A stretch of 64,000 nt of DNA from Curtobacterium flaccumfaciens (GTDB lineage Bacteria > Actinomycetota > Actinomycetes > Actinomycetales > Microbacteriaceae), in NCBI GenBank assembly GCA_029689965.1, contig CP121450.1, positions 3,596,001 to 3,660,000 of the forward strand, given 5' to 3'. The position numbers were made by a program, and so were the translations under genes. Of the stretch, positions 46,503-54,760 are shown in pieces; positions within the stretch are counted from its first letter, which is position 1; every line of letters starts with the position of its first letter. Below the pieces are notes generated by a model. It worked only from the letters and a program-made list of their open reading frames with translations, ran no database searches and had not been told where the DNA came from.

Positions 46503-47815
46503 CCGCCGATCGTATCCGCATGTGCGGTTACCGGGCGGCCTTCTCGCCGCCAGGCCTGGATGCCGCCGTCGAGCACGATCGCGTTCCGGCCCGCTGCCCG
46601 GGCGGTGCGGGCCCAGGCGGCGGCGCGGACGCCGCTGGCGCACACGACGACCACGGGCATGCCGTCTGGGTCGGGATCGAGGTCGTCGGGGTGGACGCTG
46701 CCGGGGATGACGCCGGTCGCGAGCTCCCGGGGCTGCGGACGTCGACGAGCACCGTGCGGACCCCCGGGCGTCTGCGTCGCCGTGAGCATCTGAGTCGCCG
46801 CGGCCTGCGCCGTCGCGGGTGGCTGCGCCGTCGCGGGTGGCTGCGCCGTCGCGGGTGGCTGCGGCGTCGCGGGTGGCTGCGCCGTCGCGGGTGGCTGCGC
46901 CGTCGCGGGTGGCTGCGCCGTCGCGGGTGGCTGCGCCGTCGCGGGTGGCTGCGCCGTCGCGGGTGGTGCCCGCGAGGAGCGCGGCGAGCGCCGCGGGGGC
47001 GATCGTCGGCGGGGCGTCGTCGACGAGCGGAGCCGGGCGGCGTGACCCGGGGCCGCGACGGAGCGGGCTCTCGGTCCAGCGCCACCGCCGGGCGTCCACG
47101 GTCAGCACCCGGCCGCGCAACGGCTCCCCGATCCCCGCGACCAGGGCGGTCACCTGCGCCGCCATGACGGACCCGACGGCGCCGCACAGCGCGGGGAGCA
47201 CGCCGTCGAGCGCACACGACCCCTCGTCCGGAAGCGCCTCGGGGTGCAGGTCGTGGAAGTCGATCGGTGCCGGTCCGGCGTCGTGGAACACCGACACCTG
47301 CCCGTCGAGTCCGAGCACGGTGCCCCACACGAACGGGATGCCGGCACGCGAGCAGGCGTCCGAGACCGCCCGCGTGACCTCCACGCTGTCCGCGGCGTCG
47401 ACCACGACATCGTGCCCAGCGACGTGCTCGGGTCGGAACGACTCCTGCAGCGCCACGACCTCGAGCGCCGGATCGACGCCGCGGACCCGTTCGGCGGCGC
47501 AGACCGCCTTGGGCCGGCCGACGTCGGTTGCGGCGAAGAGCGTCTGTCGCGCGAGGTTCGACGTGTCCACGACGTCGTGGTCGACGATCGTGACGCGGCC
47601 GAGACCCACGCCGGCGAGGTACGTCAGCACGGGAGCGCCGAGTCCCCGGCTCCGACGACCAGGACACTCGCCCGGGCAAGTGCGCGAATGGCACGGTCAC
47701 CCGCCCCATCGAGGGCAGCGGTACGCGACAGCAGCCGACGTCGCTCGTCGGTGGTGCGCCCGGTCGTGCTCCCCGGCGTGGCTCCGTTCGTCGCTCCGGT
47801 CGTGTTCTCGGTCAC
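46499..47815 (-). CDS. moeB: MoeB/ThiF-type adenylyltransferase fused to a rhodanese domain
   Basis: Activates the MoaD C-terminal Gly with ATP; the fused rhodanese domain probably supplies sulfur, as in MoeZ-type proteins. About 438 residues. E1 domain: ARASVLVVGAGGLGAPVLTY (after repair by one G near 47640), VTIVDHDVVDTSNLARQTLF (Arg finger and DxVxxSNLxRQ), VVVDAADSVEVTRAVSDACS, PFVWGTVLGLDGQVSVFHD. A linker carries nine ATRDGA-type hexapeptides. The C-terminal rhodanese has VIPGSVHPDDLDPDPDGMPV and VVVVCASGVRAAAWARTARA (active-site CASGVR). Zinc-site Cys pairs are not obvious. GTG 47815 overlaps the regulator gene stop (GTGA). Confidence 0.88.
46806..46967. repeat. 18-bp minisatellite, nine copies, in the moeB linker
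   Basis: TGCGCCGTCGCGGGTGGC repeats nine times from 46806, the copy at 46860 with one change. On the minus strand it encodes ATRDGA hexapeptides between the E1 and rhodanese domains. Copy number can vary in frame, so linker length may differ among strains. Confidence 0.92.
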
Positions 47816-48255
47816 GCGTCCGGCCCTGCTGTCGTCCGAGACTCCGCCGCCTCGGCGGGACGGCAGGGACCTCGACCGAGACCATCGTCGCCTTCACCGA
47901 GGCCACTGCGACCGCCCCGACCTCGAGCCCGAGATCACGGACGGCCTCGGCGCTCATGAGCGACACGATCCGGTGCGGGCCGCTCTGCAGGTCCACCTGC
48001 GCCATCACCCCGTCGACGACGAGGTCGGTGACGATGCCGACGAACCGGTTCCGCGCCGAACTCTTGGCACGGGAGGGGTCGTCGAGCTGCCCGCCACGCT
48101 CTCGGATGTGCGCGGCGAGCTCGCGGCCGTCCACGACGGTGCGGCCCGAGGCGTCGGTCGATCGGGTGAACGTGCCGCCGTCGACCATCCGGCGGACGGT
48201 GTCGTCGCTGACGCCGAGGTAGCGCGCGGCGTCGCGGATGCGGAAGCTTGGTCAT
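47812..48255 (-). CDS. HTH-TOBE molybdate-binding regulator (MopI/ModE-like)
   Basis: About 147 residues. The N-terminal excisionase/MerR-like HTH is MTKLP-IRDAARYLGVSDDT with VRRMVDGGTFTRSTDASGRT and VVDGRELAAHIRERGGQLDD. The C-terminal TOBE domain is SSARNRFVGIVTDLVVDGVM, AQVDLQSGPHRIVSLMSAEA and VRDLGLEVGAVAVASVKATM, which binds molybdate in Mop-type proteins. Frame changes lie near 48240 and 47855. Probably senses molybdate and controls the adjacent mod/moe genes. ATG 48255; its TGA overlaps the moeB start. Confidence 0.87.
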
Positions 48256-48333
48256 GGTTCCCGCAGAGTACCGGTCCGTGGAACTCTCAGACTGGGCAGC
48301 ACGGACGTCGGGTGGCCGCCCAGCCGCTGCGGC

Positions 48334-48339
48334 TACCGT
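48334..48339 (+). promoter_or_regulatory. -10 element (TACCGT) of the GT-C gene
   Basis: TACCGT lies seven bases before GTG 48347. It supports that codon, with no ribosome binding site, as the start. Confidence 0.45.
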
Positions 48340-48346
48340 CACCACC

Positions 48347-50005
48347 GTGAACGCACCACGGACCGGCACCGTCAGCGTCCCCGCTCGACGGGGCTCGCAC
48401 CGGTCCGGGCGCGCGTGGGCGGGTGGGCCTCGAGCATCGGAGCCAGCGTCGTCCGCACGCCCGAGCTCACGATCGGCGCGCTCGGCGTACTCGTCTGCTC
48501 CGCTTTCGCCTGGGTGCCCTCGCTCTGGTACGACGAGGCGGCGACGGTCACGAGCGCCCAGCGGTCGTGGGCGCAGCTCTCGGGCGGAGCTGCACAACGT
48601 CGACGCGGTGCACGGTCTGTACTACGCGCTCGTGCACGTCTGGTTCTGGCTCGTCGGGTACACGCCGTTCACGCTGCGCTTCCCGAGCGCCCTCGCGATC
48701 GGGGTCGCCGCCGCACTCGTCGTCGCGCTCGGCCGGCGGATCGGTGGACGTCGGCTCGGCATCACGGCCGGCCTCGTGTTCCTGGCCCTCCCGCGCGTGC
48801 AGTGGGCCGGTTCCGAGGGCCGGCCGTACGCCACCATCACGACGCTCGCGGTGTGCCTGACCCTCGTCGGGCTGACGGCGGTCCGCCGCACCCGCACGGG
48901 CCGCAGCCTGCACTGGTGGGCCGCGTACGGCGCACTCGCCCTCGTGGCCGTGACGTTCAACGTGTACCTGTCGCTCGCGGTCATCGCGCACGCGGTCACC
49001 CTGCTCTGGACGATGGCGGTCCGGCGACTCGAGGTCCGGCGGGCGACGGTCTCCCGGAACGCGCGGGTCCCCGGGCCGCCGCTGGTCACGGGTGGCACCG
49101 TCCTCCGCTGGGCCGTCGCCGCCGTGATCGCCGCGGTGGCGGTCTCACCCGTGGTCGTCGAGATCGCGTCGCAGTCGAAGCAGGTGTCGTGGATCGCCGG
49201 CATCGGGCAGCGCACCGGCGCGCAGGTCTTCGCGACCGCCTGGTTCGGCGGGGTGGACGTGTACGCCGCCGTCGCGTGGGCCCTCATGGTCGTCGCTGTC
49301 GCGGCCGGCCTGTTCGAGGCGCACCGGCGCTCCGCGACGGTCCGCGCGCTCGTCCGCGCCCAGGCCGTCCGGCTCGCCGTTCCTCTCGTGGTCATCCCGA
49401 CCGCCGCCCTCGTGCTCGCCACGGCGATGGGGAAGCACCTCTACTCGCCCAAGTACGCGACGCTCAGCCTGCCGTTCGTTGCGCTGCTCATCGCCCTCGC
49501 GCTGACGCTCATCCGCCCGAAGGCGCTGCTCGCCACCGCGGTCGCAGCCGTCCTCGTGCTCTCGGTGCCGACCGCCGTCGCTGTGAAGGAACCGCTCGCG
49601 AAGCAGGACTCGACCTGGGCGCGTGCGGCCGCGATCATCGCCGCCGAACGGAACGGCAACCGTGCCGACGCCGACGAGGGGGTCGTCTTCGGCAGCGTGT
49701 ACGGCCACCCCGGCACCACCGCTGACATCATCCGGGTCTCGTACCCGGGGCGTCTCGGGGATGACCGACCTCGGTGTCCGCAAGGTCGGGGCCGACACCG
49801 GCGTGCTGTGGAACCAGACCGGGGACCTCGCCACGACGATCCCGAGCCGTCTCGGCGACATCGACACCGTGTGGTTCGTCGGGGGACGGTCAAGGCGCGG
49901 AACATCGAACCCGAGACCGCGTCGGTGCTCGCCGCGAACGGGTTCACCGCGAAGCAGCACTGGACGACGGGCACGGTCGTCATCACGGAGTACGTCCGGA
50001 ACTGA
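48347..50005 (+). CDS. Glycosyltransferase family 39-like membrane protein (mannosyl/arabinosyltransferase type)
   Basis: About 553 residues, roughly ten helices. The GT-C hallmark first loop is FAWVPSLWYDEAATVTSAQR (acidic DE after helix 1), then LHNVDAVHGLYYALVHVWFW, LVGYTPFTLRFPSALAIGVA, ALPRVQWAGSEGRPYATITT, and the late helices LAVPLVVIPTAALVLATAMG with GKHLYSPKYATLSLPFVALL. A soluble C-terminal part follows (DIDTVWFVGG, TASVLAANGFTAKQHWTTGT). Four frame breaks (near 48400, 48585, 49755, 49890). Probably transfers a sugar from a polyprenyl phosphate to a cell-envelope acceptor, which is not identified. Confidence 0.8.
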   Translation: MNAPRTGTVSVPARRGSHRSGRAWAGGPRASEPASSARPSSRSARSAYSSAPLSPGCPRSGTTRRRRSRAPSGRGRSSRAELHNVDAVHGLYYALVHVWFWLVGYTPFTLRFPSALAIGVAAALVVALGRRIGGRRLGITAGLVFLALPRVQWAGSEGRPYATITTLAVCLTLVGLTAVRRTRTGRSLHWWAAYGALALVAVTFNVYLSLAVIAHAVTLLWTMAVRRLEVRRATVSRNARVPGPPLVTGGTVLRWAVAAVIAAVAVSPVVVEIASQSKQVSWIAGIGQRTGAQVFATAWFGGVDVYAAVAWALMVVAVAAGLFEAHRRSATVRALVRAQAVRLAVPLVVIPTAALVLATAMGKHLYSPKYATLSLPFVALLIALALTLIRPKALLATAVAAVLVLSVPTAVAVKEPLAKQDSTWARAAAIIAAERNGNRADADEGVVFGSVYGHPGTTADIIRVSYPGRLGDDRPRCPQGRGRHRRAVEPDRGPRHDDPEPSRRHRHRVVRRGTVKARNIEPETASVLAANGFTAKQHWTTGTVVITEYVRN

Positions 50006-50022
50006 CCACGCGCGGCGGGCGG

Positions 50023-50953
50023 CTAGTGCAACACCCTCGCGCCGTGCACCGGTCCGGCCGCGCGCACGGCGACCATGCCGGCGGCACTGAGTTCGACCTG
50101 CACCTCGAGCGCGGTGTCGCGGTCGGCCACGAGGAACGCCACCGTCGGGCCGCTGCCCGACACGAGCCCGGCGAGCGCACCGGCCCTCTCGCCGATCTCG
50201 AGCGTCGAGGCGAGGGTCGGCTGGAGACGCATCGCCGGTGCCTGCAGGTCGTTGTGCAGGCAGTCCGCGAGCAGGTCGGGATCGCCGGCACGGAGGGCCT
50301 GGAGCACGTTCGCCTCGACCACGGGCGTCGTCGGGGCCGGGGCGATGTCCGCCCGGTAGCGCTCGCGGTGTTCGTCGAGCGCGCGGTACACCGCGGGGGT
50401 CGAGAGCCCGTCGTCGCTGAGTGCGAGCACCCACTGGAACTCGCCCTTGGCCAGTGCTGGGCTGAGTTCGTCGCCGCGGCCGGTCCCGACCGCGGTGCCG
50501 CCGGCGAAGGCGAACGGCACGTCGGCCCCGAGCTGCGCGGCGAGGCGGAGGAGTTCCTCACGCCCAGGGCCGTCCCCCAGAGCGTGTCCACCGCGAGGAG
50601 CGTCGCGGCGGCGTCAGCGGACCCCCGCCCATGCCTCCGGCCACCGGGACCTGCTTGTCGATCGTCAGGCGGACGCCACCACGGTAGCCGGCGGCGTCGG
50701 CCACGAGCCGTGCGGCCCGGATCGCGAGGTTCGACTCGTCCACGGGGACGGCGCTCGTGTCGATCGGGCCGGTGAAGCGCACGGAGAAGTCGTCCGCCGG
50801 CTCGGCCGAGACGTCCTCGTACAGGGAGACCGCCTGGTACGCCGTGGCCACGTCGTGGTAGCCGTCGTCCTGCAGGGCACCGACCGACAGGTAGACGTTG
50901 ATCTTCCCGGGGGCGCGCGTCCGCACGCGGGTCGGAGCGGCCAGCGTGGTCAT
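50023..50953 (-). CDS. ispE: 4-diphosphocytidyl-2-C-methyl-D-erythritol kinase
   Basis: GHMP kinase of the MEP isoprenoid pathway, about 310 residues. It has [20 protein letters not shown] (motif 1 with Lys/Asn), [16 protein letters not shown] then [12 protein letters not shown] (motif 2, ATP loop, with a frame change near 50620), [20 protein letters not shown] and [20 protein letters not shown] (motif 3). A second frame change is near 50555. In Actinobacteria it normally follows rsmA directly; here 5.5 kb separate them. TAGGTT upstream of ATG 50953 may be its -10. Confidence 0.94.
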
Positions 50954-51036
50954 GCCCTCAACCTATCCTGACGGCCTGGAGGCACGGCTCACCCCCGTCG
51001 CGCACGTTCCTTCCCAGCACACGCGCCATGGATGCA

Positions 51037-51149
51037 GATTCGCGCGTAGGGTGGCGGAAGAACCGACCTCCTACGCGCGATTCGACCCCCTACGCGCGAT
51101 TCGACCTCCTACGCGCGATTCGACCCCCTACGCGCGAATCGACCCCCTA
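51037..51149. repeat. 19-bp tandem repeat (four copies) with an inverted copy, at the metY 3' end
   Basis: TACGCGCGATTCGACCCCC repeats with a 19-base period from 51072, 51091, 51110 and 51129. The metY stop (CTA at 51147-51149) lies in the repeat-type sequence CCCCCTACG. GATTCGCGCGTAGGG at 51037-51051 is the inverse of CCCTACGCGCGAATC at 51126-51140, so the whole block can fold into a hairpin, probably ending metY transcription. Confidence 0.85.
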
Positions 51150-52465
51150 CGCCGACGCGCGGGCCGCTGCGAAGCCCCGCTCCAGGTCGGCGAGGATGTC
51201 GTCCACGTGTTCGAGCCCGATCGACAGCCGGATGAGCCCGTCGCCCACCCCAGCGGCCGCCCGTTCCGCCGAGGTCATCTGCACGTGCGTGGTCGACGCC
51301 GGGTGGACGACCAGCGAGCGGACGTCACCGATGTTCGACACGTGGTCGAACAGCTTCGAGCGCCGCGACGAACCGTCGACCGGCCTCGACCCCGCCGTCG
51401 AGGTCGAACGCGAGCACCGCGGACGGCCCCGCCGGCACGTACCGCTCGGCGAGAGCATGCCACGGTGACGACGGCAGGCCCGCGTAGTGCACGCCGAGCA
51501 CCTGCTCGTGGGCGTCCAACCACGACGCCACCGTCGCCGCGTTCGACACGTGCCGTTCCATCCGCAGCGAGAGCGTCTGGATGCCCTGCAGCACGAGGAA
51601 CGCGGTGAACGGAGCGATCGCGGGGCCGAGGTCGGCGGACAGCTTCGAGCGGGTGCGCTGGATGAAGGCCCGGCGGCCGAACTTCTCGGCGAAGTTCGTG
51701 TTCGCGAAGCCGGATTCCAACGAGGCGAGCTGCGGGTACTTCCCCGGCGACGCGGCCCAGTCGAAGTTCCCGCTGTCCACGATGAGCCCGGCGATGGCGC
51801 TGCCGTGCCCGGCGAGGTACTTCGTCGCCGAGTGCACGACGATGTCCGCCCCGTGCTCGATCGGCCGCACCAGGTACGGCGTCGCGATGGTGTTGTCGAC
51901 GATGAGCGGCACCCCGGCCTCGTGCGCGACGCCGGCGACCCCGGCGAAGTCCAGGACGTCGCCGCGCGGGTTCGGGATGCTCTCGCCGAAGAACGCCTTC
52001 GTCTCCGGCCGCACGGCCGCCCGCCACTCGTCGAGGTCGGTCGGGTCCTGCACGAAGGTGAACGAGATGCCGAGGTCGCCCAGGGTCGACGCGAACAGCG
52101 TGTAGGTCGCCCCGTAGAGTGACGCGCTCGACACGACGTGGTCCCCGCCCGCGCGACGCCCAGCACCGCGAGCGACGTCGCCGCCTGCCCGGACGCGAGC
52201 GCGAGGGCACCGACGCCGCCCTCGAGGTCCGCGATCCGGCGTTCGAGCGCCGCCGCGGACGGGTTGTTCACGCGCGAGTACGCGTGCCCGGGGCATCGAG
52301 CATGAACCGTGCGGCGGCGTCCTCACCGGAGGGGTACACGAACGCGGCGGTCTGCGCGATCGGCGGCACGTTCCCGCCGTACCCCGGGTCCGACCTGAAC
52401 CCGGCACGGATCTGCCGTGTCTCGAACGCCCAGTCGTCCTCGGGGTTGCGCCCGGCAGCGCTCAC
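51147..52465 (-). CDS. metY: O-acetylhomoserine sulfhydrylase (PLP enzyme)
   Basis: Makes homocysteine from O-acetylhomoserine and sulfide; about 438 residues. Seen: WAFETRQIRAGFRSDPGYGG, VPPIAQTAAFVYPSGEDAAA, AYSRVNNPSAAALERRIADL, GGVGALALASGQAATSLAVL, SLYGATYTLFASTLGDLGIS, EAGVPLIVDNTIATPYLVRP, and the PLP lysine in DIVVHSATKYLAGHGSAIAG. The end is THVQMTSAERAAAGVGDGLI with RLSIGLEHVDDILADLERGF. Frame changes near 52280, 52145 and 51375. ATG 52465 overlaps the monooxygenase stop (ATGA). A cystathionine-lyase relative is possible, but the insert and length favour MetY. Confidence 0.88.
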
Positions 52466-53510
52466 GATGCGGCTCCGGCCGACACGACCGACGGCCGGAC
52501 GAGCGGGATGACCTGCTCGCCGAAGCGGTCCATCTCCTCGAGCTGCGGCGAGAACTGCAGCAGGAGCGTGTCCACGCCGGCGTCCTCGAACTCCCGGATG
52601 CGCTCGGCAACCTGCGACGGCGTGCCGACGAACCCGGGGCGCAGACCACGGTTCGACACCGAGTAGTCCTCCAGCGAGGGCACGTGCTCGAGCTGCGACT
52701 TCGAGATGAAGTCCTGGTACGACTCGTACGCCTGCCCGTGCTGGACGTCGGTGATGCGGGCCAGCTCGGCCTTCGCCTCCTCCTCGGTCTCACGCACGAT
52801 GACGTACGCGGCCATCCCGAACGCCTCGAACGGCGGGAGCCCGGCGTCAGCACGGCGCCGCTTCATCTCGGCGATCTTCGTGCGGAGTTCCTCGACGGTC
52901 CCGCCGTGCGTCACGTAGGCGTCGGCGTACCCGGTGATCGCGGCCTTGCCGGCCTCGCTCTCACCGCCGGCGTAGATCCGCGGCGTGACCCGGGGCTTCG
53001 GCTCGAGGTGGGCGTCTCGACGTCGTAGTACTCGCCGTGGAACGAGTACGGGGTCTCGCGCCAGAGACCCTTCATGACCTCGACGAACTCCGCCGTGCGC
53101 TTGTACCGGTCGTCGTGCTCCGAGAAGATCCCGCCGTACTGCTTCGCCTCTTCCGCCCACCAGGCGCTCACGACGTTGAAGGTGAAGCGACCGCACGAGA
53201 TGTCGTCGATCGTCGCCGCCTGCTTCGCGGTCACCGCCGGCAGGTGGTAGCCCGGCCGCATCGCGGCCATGATCTCCAGGCGCTCGGTCGTCGCCGCGAT
53301 GCCGGCCGCGAGCGCCCACGCTTCGAGGCTCGGCGCCGCCGTGCCCTTGATGTCGTTGAGGTTGAGCTCCGGCACGAGCGTCAGGTCGAAGCCGATGCGC
53401 TCGGCGCGCTGCGCCAGGCGCTTCACGTAGTCGAAGGTGACCGGCATGTGCTCGTTCTCGACGTTGCGCAGCCAGCCGCCGAAGAGCGGGGTCCAGTATC
53501 CGAATCGCAC
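52462..53510 (-). CDS. LLM class flavin-dependent monooxygenase
   Basis: Luciferase-like FMN-dependent monooxygenase, about 350 residues: MRFGYWTPLFGGWLRNVENE, RAERIGFDLTLVPELNLNDI, LEIMAAMRPGYHLPAVTAKQ, ATIDDISCGRFTFNVVSAWW (the GRF-N-V-S/G-W strand typical of SsuD/SfnG-type enzymes), DRYKRTAEFVEVMKGLWRET, and IYAGGESEAGKAAITGYADA. One frame change near 53015. These enzymes release sulfite from organosulfonates or sulfones using reduced flavin. Translation is coupled to metY, which supports a sulfur-scavenging role. No separate flavin reductase is visible. Confidence 0.88.
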
Positions 53511-53543
53511 GGGGTGAGTTCCTTGGGGAGGTGGGGAGGGACT

Positions 53544-53583
53544 GACTGGAGGCGCGGGGCGGGCCCGCCACGGGCCTCCAGTC
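53544..53583. repeat. REP-A element between ATP-grasp and monooxygenase genes
   Basis: GACTGGAGGC (53544-53553) pairs with GCCTCCAGTC (53574-53583); the inner part GGGCGGGCCCGCC can pair further. It follows the ATP-grasp stop (53601, minus), in terminator position ahead of the monooxygenase-metY operon. Confidence 0.75.
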
Positions 53584-53600
53584 CGGTGGTTCTTGCGTTC

Positions 53601-54596
53601 TCAGGCCGTGAGTTGCGCTGCGTACTGTGTCTCCAGCAGGCCGCCGAGGTACCGCGCGATCGAGCGCGGGCCGGAGGCCGGCGCGGTCTCCTCGACGGCC
53701 GGGTTGTAGTTCGTGTTCGTGTTGATGTCGTAGACGACCGTCCGGCCGTCCGTGGTCTCCATGAACTCGACGCCCGCGATCGTGATGCGCTGGTCGGCCA
53801 GGAAGGTGCGGAGTTGCTGGACGAGCGGGTGCTCGGCCGTCACCTCGGTGCGGACGCTGAAGGCGCTCGGTGCTCCGGTGCCCGGTACCTCGCACACCGC
53901 GCCGGCGATCGTCTGGGGCTGCGGGACCTCGCATGCGTCGGCCGGGCACAGCTCGAAGCTGCCGGCGCTCGTGTCGACGCGGACGGCGTAGACGAACTCG
54001 CCACCGACGAACTCGACCCGCGTGATGAAGGGCTCGCGGGCCGTCAAGTACTCCTGCAGCAGGGTGATGCCGTCGACCGGCTCCTCGAACTCCGGGCTGT
54101 CGACGTAGGCGTCGAACTCGGCGAGCGAGTCGAACCGACGGACGCCGAGGCCCTTGCCGCCCTGGTTGTGCTTCGTGATGAACGGGATGTCCTGGCCGTC
54201 CGTGAAGTCGTGCGCCGCCTGCTTGAGCGTCGTCGACCCGAACACCGCGGTGGTGCGGGGCACGTCGAACCCGGCGCCCCGCAGCAGGCCGTGCTGGGCG
54301 ACCTTCGAGACCTCGAGCTCGAGGACGTGGCTGCCGCCGACGACCTGGCGGCCCGCACGCTCGAGCCAGCCGAGGACCGCGCGGGTGTACTCCTTCGAGT
54401 GCTCGTGCCCACGCGTGTGGCTCGACGCCGACATGCGGGACCAGTACACGCCTGGTTCGGGATCGGCTGCGAGGTCGATCTGGCCCTCGGTGAGGAGGAT
54501 CTCCTCGACCGGGACCCCCTCGGCCTCGAAGGCGGCGGCGAGCGGCGGGAACCACTCGGGGTTCTCGTGGATGACGTACACGCGCGGAGTGCTCAC
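53601..54596 (-). CDS. ATP-grasp ligase (RimK / D-Ala-D-Ala ligase-like)
   Basis: Intact 331 residues. N-terminal VYVIHENPEWFPPLAAAFEA with GVPVEEILLTEGQIDL. The ATP-grasp domain has RAGRQVVGGSHVLELEVSKV, GFDVPRTTAVFGSTTLKQAA, DIPFITKHNQGGKGLGVRRF (Lys and Gly-rich flap), EFVGGEFVYAVRV and the metal site GRTVVYDINTNTNYNPAVEE (DxNxxxNY). It should join a carboxylate to an amine or thiol using ATP; substrates are unknown. It lies upstream of, and on the same strand as, the monooxygenase-metY pair. Two stretches encoding ACEVPQ and VCEVPG have REP-B-like DNA (GTGCGAGGT). Confidence 0.85.
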   Translation of the reverse strand: MSTPRVYVIHENPEWFPPLAAAFEAEGVPVEEILLTEGQIDLAADPEPGVYWSRMSASSHTRGHEHSKEYTRAVLGWLERAGRQVVGGSHVLELEVSKVAQHGLLRGAGFDVPRTTAVFGSTTLKQAAHDFTDGQDIPFITKHNQGGKGLGVRRFDSLAEFDAYVDSPEFEEPVDGITLLQEYLTAREPFITRVEFVGGEFVYAVRVDTSAGSFELCPADACEVPQPQTIAGAVCEVPGTGAPSAFSVRTEVTAEHPLVQQLRTFLADQRITIAGVEFMETTDGRTVVYDINTNTNYNPAVEETAPASGPRSIARYLGGLLETQYAAQLTA

Positions 54597-54691
54597 GTCG
54601 CCACCCTAGGCAGGTCGGGCTGGACGGGGCCAAGTGTGTGACGCGGGGTTTCCCGTCGCGAGTCGTTGGTCGCGCTCTGCTCGATCGCAGT

Positions 54692-54752
54692 GTGCGAGGT
54701 CCCGCGCAGTGTGCGAGGCTCCCGTGCTCGCACACTGCGCGGAACCTCGCAC
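54692..54752. repeat. REP-B element, 26-bp arms
   Basis: GTGCGAGGTCCCGCGCAGTG with TGCGAG (54692-54717) against CTCGCACACTGCGCGGAACC with TCGCAC (54727-54752), 25 of 26 paired, nine-base loop. It lies eight bases beyond the stop of the XRE gene (54761, minus), so probably its terminator. Confidence 0.8.
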
Positions 54753-54760
54753 CGTGCGAC

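Noticed and set aside
46806..46967. Regular repeats (also at 35983, 51072, 33785) considered as CRISPR arrays
   Set aside because: Units are directly adjacent with no unique spacers, and no cas genes are present.
45684..47630. 648-codon minus-strand frame that would fuse the MoeB domain to ModA
   Set aside because: The rhodanese domain and its stop at 46499 lie in another frame between them, and ModA has its own signal peptide, -10 element and ATG.
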